Shown: positions 56,291 through 64,000 of the stretch, piece by piece
Layout of the letters: every line of letters begins with the position of its first letter
How positions within the stretch are numbered: position 1 is the first letter of the stretch
Source of the DNA: Corbicula japonica
Taxonomy: Eukaryota; Mollusca; Bivalvia; Venerida; Cyrenidae
Assembly: GCA_038501625.1 (NCBI GenBank)
Contig: JAZAYU010001073.1
Span: 29,420 to 93,419, forward strand
DNA length: 64,000 nt
Direction of reading: 5' to 3'
Made by a program: the position numbers and the translations under genes
The notes under the pieces: model-generated
Seen by the model: only the letters and a program-made list of their open reading frames with translations
Databases searched by the model: none
What the model was told of the DNA's origin: nothing

Positions 56291-57689
56291 CATGTTCATA
56301 TTTTTAAATACACGTTTTAGAAAATCGATATTAGTTTGCAAACGTAAATTGAACAATTTTTGTGTGTTTTGCATCATCAGGACAATGGTTTTCGTTCATC
56401 CTTTCGGTTCTGCTAATGTGAACATTAACTTCTGAAATGGTGGTTAGAGTAAATGCTTTTCATTTTAAATAAATGCTGTTACGTTTGCATATATTTCACT
56501 TAGATTTTGTAATTAAAATCTCACTTTCACATTTTTTTTGCAAATCATAAAAGCCAACTTTATTCTTTATTTGAAGGCTGTGACACACCGTGGTAAAGGT
56601 TATTGCACCGTCAACAGAACCAGCAAGGATAGAATCATGTGTATCCACGATGTTACACAGACCATATTTGAGACTCACTTATGTAATAATGACAATTGTG
56701 TCACATGTTCAATTGTCACATTTGATTTTCGTAATACTTACCAGTAGTTTTTATGGCAAGCATGCTAAAATTAAAAGTCTGAAGAGAGTTGCAGATGTTT
56801 GTTCTGTCAGACCCATCAAACTTCAAGACGCTATATATACCAGAAATGTACAAAACAGAATAATTAATGGTTCCATTAAGTGCTTTGACAGACACTGAAC
56901 GTGCTGAGCAAGAGATCACGTGTGTCGTTTAAGAAGACTCAGCACAGGAAGTGTACGTGCAATCCGATATAAAGCAAAAAAGACCATCACCGAGAAAGAT
57001 CTAGAACATCAAAATATGCAGTCTGTGTTTTCTGAAATAAATGTGATCTGTTACTTCTTTGGCATGCCAATACTGGTTGTGATTTAACTTCTCGCATATT
57101 AAGAATAGGAAAGTCATCTGCAATGAAGGAGTTGATTGTTAATATAGACCGAGAAGCTGAGAAACAGTTCATGACACAGTTCATGACAAGTCAATCAGAC
57201 AAAGACGTAGGAAAACTAGGTGAAAAGACTATCCTCATGTTATTAGACAGGTCTCCATGTATATCGCTAGATAGCCAAGATCAAAAATTTACAGTGAAGG
57301 TGATGAAAAGGACGTTATTTGTGCAATTTCATACATTATCTCCAACATTAGACTTAGCATTTTTTATTATAAACACGTCTATATTCAGAGCCAGATCTGG
57401 GTTGGAAATACAATGCTTAATACCTGAAGACTAGGGGTGGAATTCGACTGGTAACAAGTATTTGTTCTCTGTCTCCTGCACATGACAATATTTTAAATGC
57501 CAACTGTTGCCTTTAATAAAGTAACAATGTTGTACTTTTAGAAAACATGGCTTGGAATAATATCAGAGTTGTAGATTTTTGAATTGTGTGTTGTTGCTTT
57601 GGGTGTTCGAATTCTCCAACTCAGGCAGAATTAGATATTGATGGATACATATGAACTTGAACAATGCTTGCCATATTTTATCATACACC
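56291..57689. other. Intergenic, open frames without recognised motif
   Basis: Open frames of ~100 codons at 56,590-56,898 and 57,123-57,434 have no recognisable domain and no matching splice signals. They may be remnants of an old element or chance. Confidence 0.3.
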
Positions 57690-57870
57690 TTAACCCTTTT
57701 CTCCAAATATACGAATTTTAACGTGTTCGACCAGCGTACTGTAGATCGTGCCGTCTGATCTGGGTCTGCACTTGTCATCTTTGTCGAAAGTATCTTTAAA
57801 CTCTAAAAGCCAACAGTATAGATCCTGATCAGATGGCATCGATGTGCCGGCTGATCTCGATCTTAACTGT
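57690..57870. repeat. Dispersed GATC-rich repeat R4, third copy
   Basis: TTAACCCTTTTCTCC, GTCTGATCTGGGTCTGCAC, GATCCTGATCAGATGGCATC and GGCTGATCTCGATCTTAACT match the motifs of 34,650-35,165. Confidence 0.55.
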
Positions 57871-58470
57871 TCGCCTACACAATAAAAACGGTATCTATAT
57901 TGTTCTCTTTTGAGGTAAATTGCTATATTCTTATTAAAATAAAGCTCCTTAAATAATTTTTAACAATTAGATTATGAAACAGTGGCAATGCTTAGAAAAA
58001 ATGTTGTAGCTTTTAGGCTGCGTCCGTATCTCCTTACATAACGTCAGTAACTAACACTTGTGTGACCTTTGCTTTTGCACCTACCTTGATTAAATTTCAT
58101 TTTTTTAGGAAAGCACCAGGTCACTTTAATGGCGATTTCATGTATATAAAAAAGTAAAAATAATTTATCTAAATAATCGTATTTCATGTTTATAATTGTT
58201 TATCCAATCCAATTCTATGTAGAGTAATTTAAATTATATTATTGGTGTATTTAGAACATTAAGTGTATTTTGTTAGGATGTGAACTACATTTTACATTCA
58301 TGAGAATAATGCCTTCTATGCATGTACAGTTTTTGTTTTCTTAATTATATTGATATACAATGATTATATAATAAACTTAGGTGTATCATATTTATGCATT
58401 TTACCTTGTATTTAAAAAATTGAAAAAGAATAAAACAAATTTATATTTTATCAAAATATTAATTTTAACT
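57871..58470. other. Intergenic, no feature recognised
   Basis: Very AT-rich, no support for a gene. Confidence 0.3.
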
Positions 58471-58473
58471 TTA

Positions 58474-59555
58474 GTGGGTGGGGTAAAATAACCTCTAAAA
58501 ATGTTCTGATTTTGCCAGATTGCAAACCAAAATGAAACTATGGCAAGTTTTGAACATTTACTACTTCAATTACGACATTCTCCAGTATTCTTTGACAAAA
58601 GTTTTATTAAAACTATGATCAATGCTTTAATTTTATCCGAAAATGGATTTGTTATAAATTTGCAGCTTCTATCAGTCAATCAGTTCAATGTGTTTATTTT
58701 TTTGTTTCAAATTTCCCATCAGTTTTCAAATTGCACCCATTTGTCCTTTAAAGAAGACACGTGTTTCTTAAAAAGAAACATAAAAATAAATTCTTTTGCA
58801 TTTTCCTAACAATTTGATGATTTTTTTTAAATTTTACTTAAGTGGGTGGGGTAATATGACCTCTAAAAATGTTCTGATTTCGCAAGATTGCAAACCAAAA
58901 GGAAACTATGGGAAGTTTTAAACATTTACTAGCTCAATGACGACATTCTTCGGCATTCTATGACAATAGTTTGATTAAAACTATGATCAATGCTTTAATT
59001 TTATCCAAAGTCGATATGTTGAAAATATGCAGATTTTTATCGATCAGTCAGTTCAAATGCGTTTTTTCCCAAGTTCCGATCAGTTTTCAAATTGCAACTT
59101 TTTACCCTTTAAAGTAGACATGTTCTTCTAACAAAAAACATACAAATCAATTCTTTTGCATTTTCCTGACAATTTCATGCTATTTCGATAATTTTTACAT
59201 AAGTGGGTGGGGTAAAATAACCTCTAAAAATGTTCTGATTTCGCAAGATTGCTAACCAAAATGAAACTATGGCAAGTTTTAAACATTTGCTAGTTCAATA
59301 ATGTCATTCTCCAGCATTTTATGGCAATAGTCTTATTAAAACTATGATCAATGCTTTAATTTTATCCAAAAAATGGATATGTTTAAAATTTGCATTTTTT
59401 TTGCGGTCAGTAAGTTCAAATGAGTTTTTTCCAAATTCCCATCAGTTTCCAAATTGCAACTTTTTAACCTTTAAAGTAGACATGTTCTTCTAACAAAAAA
59501 CATACAAATCAATCATTTTGCAATTTCTTCACACTTCGATGCTATTTTGGGGTAC
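58474..59555 (+). repeat. Three-copy tandem repeat, ~365-bp unit
   Basis: GTGGGTGGGGTAA at 58,474, 58,842 and 59,203 starts three copies (periods 368 and 361). Each carries ACCTCTAAAAATGTTCTGAT, AAAACTATGATCAATGCTTT and ATCAGTTTTCAAATTGCA or a close variant. The open frame 58,540-58,809 is in copy 1 and is broken in the others, so it is not a gene. Confidence 0.85.
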
Positions 59556-59919
59556 GCTGACTAGCCTATTTCTTTTTCGTATTTCAAACAATTTAAAAAC
59601 GTTAAAATCATTTTTAATGTTGCTTCGTGACAAATGTTATCATTAAAACCTAGTTGGTCATGAGTTTTAAGTTTTGAATCCATTTAAAACCATGTATGCT
59701 TGTAATGACTTATCTTTCATTTGATTCAGTGTTTTCTTTAAAGTAATTGCATTTTTTATATTATTTGTATAAATAAAAAAAGAAAACGTTAACGCGACAT
59801 TTTGACGACGTCACAACATGTCTATTGTTCAAACATTGGAATAAGTTTTATATTTTGTGTTTGTCCAAATTTAATAAATTTAATTCATTCATTAATATCG
59901 TGAATGTTTACAACTAGCA

Positions 59920-59920
<1 letters not shown>

Positions 59921-59971
<51 letters not shown>

Positions 59972-60015
59972 GCTCTCTTTCTCTCTCGCTCTCTCTTTCT
60001 CTCTCTCTCTCTCTG
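59921..60015 (+). repeat. (CT)n microsatellite with CG and TT interruptions
   Basis: About 95 bp of CT repeats interrupted by CTCG and TTTC. Confidence 0.9.
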
Positions 60016-60020
60016 GTTTT

Positions 60021-60214
60021 GTGTCCCCGCAGTAACGGTATCTTAGAACTCTCTCGCATTCTGATTACACCTATCTCGATTTCCTATATGATATATGGGG
60101 TCAGATCAAGTTTTCATTACTCTCATTTTTGAGGGGACATAGCTATTAATACATTTTATGACCTCACCATGACGTAAGGATTTTAATGCACTACCGTAAC
60201 AGTGGGGACCCACA
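60021..60214. repeat. Possible MITE with GTCCCC...GTTACGGT inverted ends
   Basis: GTGTCCCCGCAGTAACGGT at the left resembles the inverse of ACCGTAACAGTGGGGACCC at the right, ~190 bp apart. Pairing is imperfect (about 15 of 19) and I could not fix a target-site duplication. Confidence 0.4.
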
Positions 60215-60627
60215 CAATGTCCTCAGAATTATGATAGGTCCCCAAGAATCCGGTAAAAATGGCGAATATGTCCACACAACTCTGTCTGTTAATTTATAGA
60301 ATGCCTGCAGTTTTTGAATTTGTGAACGGCCCTCAAAATTTGCTAAACATTAACATGCGGATGAAGAAGTATGTATAATGAAACGTGTATCAGTTGTTAG
60401 TATATACAAATATGATACTAGGAAGTGTTTATTACAGTATATATACAATCTTTAAAGAATTGGCTGGTTAGCACTTAAACGGATTTTAAAGAGTGACATA
60501 CGAACATGCCTTGATAAATACTTTAGTGCTTATCATTCACTCTAAATTATACTAGCTGTACTGGAACAAAGCTGCAGTTTAATTATCATATGTTTGTATC
60601 ATAAGTTTATTACTTTCAACAGGTTCC

Positions 60628-60718
60628 ATGCCGGTCATGTGTAAGTTTCTTGCAGTGCGTATGTTGTTTGCGGCGCTAATTATGATGTTTACCAGGCATA
60701 TCCCTCTAGCAGAATCAG
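60628..60718 (+). CDS. Possible signal-peptide first exon of another gene
   Basis: Between an acceptor (TTACTTTCAACAG) and a strong donor (TCAG|GTAAGA), an ATG opens 30 codons: a short basic start, then V-R-M-L-F-A-A-L-I-M-M-F-T, then polar residues ending L-A-E-S. It is phase 1, like exon 1 of the FN3-like gene. Any continuation would lie downstream in or beyond this window; I found no partner exon before 64,000, so it could be chance. Confidence 0.35.
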
Positions 60719-60844
60719 GTAAGAACATTTTTGTTGTTTTTTTTTTTAAGTGAAATATGCATATCACATATTCTCAGAAATAGTCACATCCACTCAGCCA
60801 AAATGAAGGAAAGTGCATAGTTTACACAGTGATCTTTTTTTTTT

Positions 60845-61270
60845 AAAAAAAAGGCGCCACAAACAATTAATGAAAATTAGAACCAGAGGGTTTAATCGCC
60901 TTGGAATGATCAGTCGCGAAACAACTAGCCGCTGGGGGTTAAAACCTCACACTTGCTCCAACTGGTTCTCATATGAAAAACAATACAAATTTTCTTGGTG
61001 AAATACTTATTGTCTAAGCTATAGAAACCTACCATCTTAAAACTGGCCAAAATATGAAACAAATGTACTTTTTAAAGTACTATAAACATAAAAAATATCA
61101 TGCTTAACGACCGTTAAATGACTTATCTGATAATAGCAAGAGTTGATATGCAAACTATATTATGAACTAAATACGTTTGCTGTTCTTTTTCGGGTCGATT
61201 AGGACAAGCGTGCACCCTTGAAACTGGTTTAAGCCCCCAGAAGCATTTTTTAAACCATCAAGTCCTCACT
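60845..61270. repeat. R2 copies in divergent orientation
   Basis: An inverted copy (60,845-61,005: GGTTTAATCGCCTTGGAATG, CAACTGGTTCTCATATG) is followed by a degraded direct copy (61,190-61,270: GTGCACCCTTGAAACTGGTT, AAGCCCCCAG). Confidence 0.5.
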
Positions 61271-61487
61271 CCTTTGTGTCTGTGATGGGAAGAAAAGTTT
61301 TTGTAGTGTGGCAGATACGCATGTTTCACATTTATTTATTCGCAAAAGATGGTTAGTTAGCAAAAAGTGTATAAAAGATGAATATTAAGGTTACACACAA
61401 CTGAAGAAAGATAGATTGGAAATCTGTTCAAAAGCTTTGTATTAAATATTTTAATGGCATTATACAAGCCAAGTTTCAATTATGTTA

Positions 61488-62661
61488 GCTCGACTATTCG
61501 AAGATTATAGAGGAGCTATCCTACTCGCCCCGGCATCGGCGTCGGCGTTCGCGTCGGTTTCCGTTTACCAAAAAAATGCTCTTGGTCCATAACTTTAAAA
61601 CTACTTGTGATATCACATTGACACTTGGGATATTTATTTACCATATTAAAATCTACATAATTATAAACAAGAACCATAACTCTGCTACTAATTTTGTTCA
61701 AGTAAACCCCCCCCCCTTTTACTTAACGTATGTGTTAACCAAAATATGCAGTTGGCCCATAACTTTAAAAATACGTGATTTATCACATTCAAACTTGGAA
61801 TATGTATTCACTATCAAATTCTGCATAATTACCATTAAGACTCATAACTATGCTACCAATATAAAGTTATGATTCTTTTTCACTTAGATTTTGTGTTCAA
61901 AAAATGCAATTTTCCATAACTTTGGAACAACTTGAGATATTACTTTAAAAATTGGAATATATATTCACTATTAGTATCTTCATCATTATCATTATGGCCC
62001 ATAGCACTACTAGAAATATTTTTTAATTATGCCCCTTGTGCACTTAGTTTTTGCATTAAATAATGTACTTACACAATAGCATTATAAAAACATGACATAT
62101 TGACTTGAAACTTGGAATTTATAGTCACTATCATAATCTTGACTTTATCACCAAGAACAATAACTCTGCTACAATTATCTTAAAGTCGTGCCCCTTTTTC
62201 ACTTAGATTTTGTGTTTAGTTTTTATGCACTTGGTTCATAACTTTGTAGCTAATACATGATATCAACTTCAAACGTGAATTACCTCATCATAATCTGCAT
62301 CACTCTTATCAAGACTAACATTATTTTCAAAGTTATGCCACTTAAAGTTTGTGTTAAAATTTAAAATTCTGAAACATTATTTATTAAGTGACTTATATTG
62401 AACTAAAAATAAAATTATGGAACTATAACCATAAATTACAACTCTTTCAAAAATATTTCAAAGCTATTCCCCTTTTTAGTTCAATATTTATGGTACATTA
62501 AGGAATTATTTCTGTTATTTGAGTTCAATTTCCTTGTTTACAATTCACTTTTTATTATATTATTCCTGTTTGCACTTGAATGTTTGGCCATATTTTTGTT
62601 ATTCTTTTAATCTTTAAATTCTTTAAATTGCATTTATTTCAAATGAATGGAATAGTCGAGC
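61488..62661. mobile_element. Element with GCTCGACTATTC ends and ~155-bp internal tandem repeats (pearl/Helentron-like)
   Basis: GCTCGACTATTC at 61,488 is matched by its inverse GAATAGTCGAGC ending at 62,661. Between them are about six diverged ~155-bp units, each with C-A-T-A-A-C-T-T-T, GATAT(C/T)A, AAACTTGGAAT, TATTCACTAT and CTTAGATTTTGTGTT blocks. Short inverted ends around ~160-bp tandem repeats are the published layout of bivalve 'pearl' elements and Helentron-associated non-autonomous elements; that assignment is inference. Confidence 0.55.
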
Positions 62662-63050
62662 GTGCTGTAACCTGTGACAGCTCTTGTTTTTATTATAAGA
62701 GTTGTTTGGCGAAATATGAAAATAGAGGTTATAAAGGGGAACAGTTAATAATAATTACAGAACTCAAGTTTCTTCCAAATATCCGTAAAATTATTTCAGT
62801 AAAGTAAATAACCTTGTTTAAGGTTGTTTTCAAAACGCATAATGGTGTTTAGCCGATCGATCTTTTTTTTTTGTTTTTTGTTGTTTTTGGGGAGTGGGGT
62901 TTGGGGGGGGGGGGGGGGGGTCCCGGTAAGCTCAGTAATACCCAGGCATATAAAAATTAGAAGCTTATACAACTATAAAGCAAACAAGAGCCATGTTACG
63001 CATGGTCAATCCCCCCGCCGGAAAAAAGTTACCTGAAGATTATACTTTCG
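62662..63050. other. Intergenic, with an 18-base G run
   Basis: The only notable feature is an 18-G homopolymer at 62,903-62,920 in a G-rich stretch, followed by CAGTAATACCCAGGCATATA, which also occurs (with changes) at ~47,093. Confidence 0.5.
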
Positions 63051-63059
63051 TATAATTTA

Positions 63060-64000
63060 CCTGGAGAGGAAATCTTTTTCAGTTTTGGAGTTACGGACAA
63101 AATTTATCAAGTAAATCTGATAAAGGGGAATAACTCTAAAAAATAGGCAAGGTAGAGTTTTTGGACTTGCACACTGCACTACCTACCAATGTGCTGTGTC
63201 AGTATATGAAGTTTGAATAAAATCCCTCAAGTAGTTTTGGAGTCATGCTCCGGACAAAATTTATCAAGTAAATATGATAAAGAGGAATAACTCTAAAAGT
63301 AGGCAAGGTAGAGTTATTGTTCTTGCACACTGCACTACCTACCAATGTGCTCTGTCAGTGCATGAAGATTGAATAAAATCCCTCCAGTAGTTTTGGACTT
63401 ATGCTCCGGACAAAATTAATCAAGTTAATATGATAAAGGGGAACAACTCTAAAAATAGGCAAGGTAGAGTTATTGTTCTTGCACACTGCACTACCTACTA
63501 ATGTGCTCTGTCAGTGTATGAAGTTTGCATAAAATCCCTCCAGTAGTTTTGGACTTATGCTCCGGACAAAATTTATCAAGTAAATATGATAAAGGGAAAT
63601 AACTGTAAAATAGGAAAGGTAGAGTTATTGTTCTTGCACACAGTACTTCCTACCAATGTGCTCTATCAGTGTATGAAGTTTGAATGAAATCTCTCCTGTA
63701 GTTTTGGACTTATGCTCCGGACAAAATTTATCAAGTAAATATGTTAAAGGAGAATAACTCTAAAAATAGGCAAGGTAGAGTTATTGTTCTTGCACACTGC
63801 ACTACCTACCAATGTGCTCTGTCAGTGTATGAAGTTTGAATAAAATCCCTCCAGCAGTTTGGACTTGTGCTCCGGACAAAATTTATCAAGTAAATATGAT
63901 AAAGGGGAATAACTCTAAAAATAGGCAAGGTAGAGTTATTGCTCTTGCACACTGCACTACCTACTAATGTGCTCTATCAGTGTATGAAGTTTGAATAAAA
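63060..64000 (+). repeat. 156-bp tandem array, at least six units, truncated by the window end
   Basis: CGGACAAAATTTATCAAG recurs at 63,094, 63,251, 63,407, 63,563, 63,718 and 63,873 (periods 155-157). Units share AACTCTAAAAATAGGCAAGG, TTGCACACTGCACTACCTAC and GTGTATGAAGTTTGAATAAA and are highly similar. Length and organisation resemble the ~160-bp satellites of bivalves; it may be the tandem core of another pearl-like element whose left arm starts near 62,980. Confidence 0.85.

Noticed and set aside
56590..57434. Two ~100-codon open frames
   Set aside because: No motif, no consistent frame between them and no splice signals; noted only as intergenic content.
62903..62920. 18-base G run as a possible G-quadruplex
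   Set aside because: A plain homopolymer, prone to assembly error, with no regular loop structure.
1..64000. tRNA, rRNA or CRISPR features
   Set aside because: I saw no cloverleaf with matching arms, no ribosomal RNA segment, and the tandem arrays lack regular unique spacers.

Overview
The window looks like nuclear DNA from a mollusc, most likely a bivalve. This is inferred from AT-rich sequence, GT-AG introns, small phase-1 extracellular-domain exons, and a repeat load typical of bivalves (mariner, hAT, Polinton/Maverick, Ty3/gypsy, tandem ~155 bp repeats). No species can be named from the sequence alone, and I saw no bacterial, organellar or RNA genes.

Region 1 (about 0.57-23.2 kb, + strand) holds one large gene that I reconstruct as 22 coding exons. 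All exon phases agree and the lengths sum to 9,756 nt (3,251 codons plus stop). It would encode a secreted protein: signal peptide, two cysteine-rich/EGF-like modules, then about 17 fibronectin-III-like repeats. The repeats carry a W-x-G-F-x-D-x-E-S-G-I core and a D-x-T/S-P-P linker. I do not recognise a named family. Its introns contain a TA-flanked terminal-inverted-repeat element, a dead mariner fragment, two copies of a foldback MITE, and copies of a dispersed repeat, one of which abuts or damages the acceptor of exon 17.

Region 2 (23.2-29 kb) is mostly non-coding. It has a mariner transposase C-terminus on the minus strand and a possible thrombospondin-type-1 exon with a one-base frame break.

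Region 3 (28,990-33,106) is the most striking feature: a 4.1 kb near-perfect palindrome with AG...CT termini and a 6-bp target-site duplication (ATAATA). Each ~2 kb arm carries the decayed C-terminal chromodomain end of a Polinton/Maverick-type integrase, and the arms meet at a (GGT/GGC)n spacer. I read it as a palindromic, non-autonomous Polinton derivative that integrated as a unit.

Region 4 (33-48.8 kb) is a mosaic of dispersed repeats and MITEs, two possible minus-strand exons, a 335-residue hAT-type N-terminal ORF, a decayed Penelope-like reverse transcriptase remnant with repeated tails, a 30-bp hairpin and tandem duplications.

Region 5 (48,843-55,000) is a Ty3/gypsy LTR retrotransposon with two 221-bp LTRs that look identical. 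It encodes Gag, zinc knuckle and protease, but its reverse transcriptase core and integrase are missing. It is a young, non-autonomous copy with a helix-hairpin-helix motif near the Gag N-terminus.

Region 6 (55-64 kb) is repeats: another retroelement tail, a 3-copy ~365 bp tandem repeat, a CT microsatellite, a pearl/Helentron-like element with ~155 bp internal repeats, and a 156 bp satellite-like array running off the end. A possible signal-peptide exon of another gene lies at 60,628.
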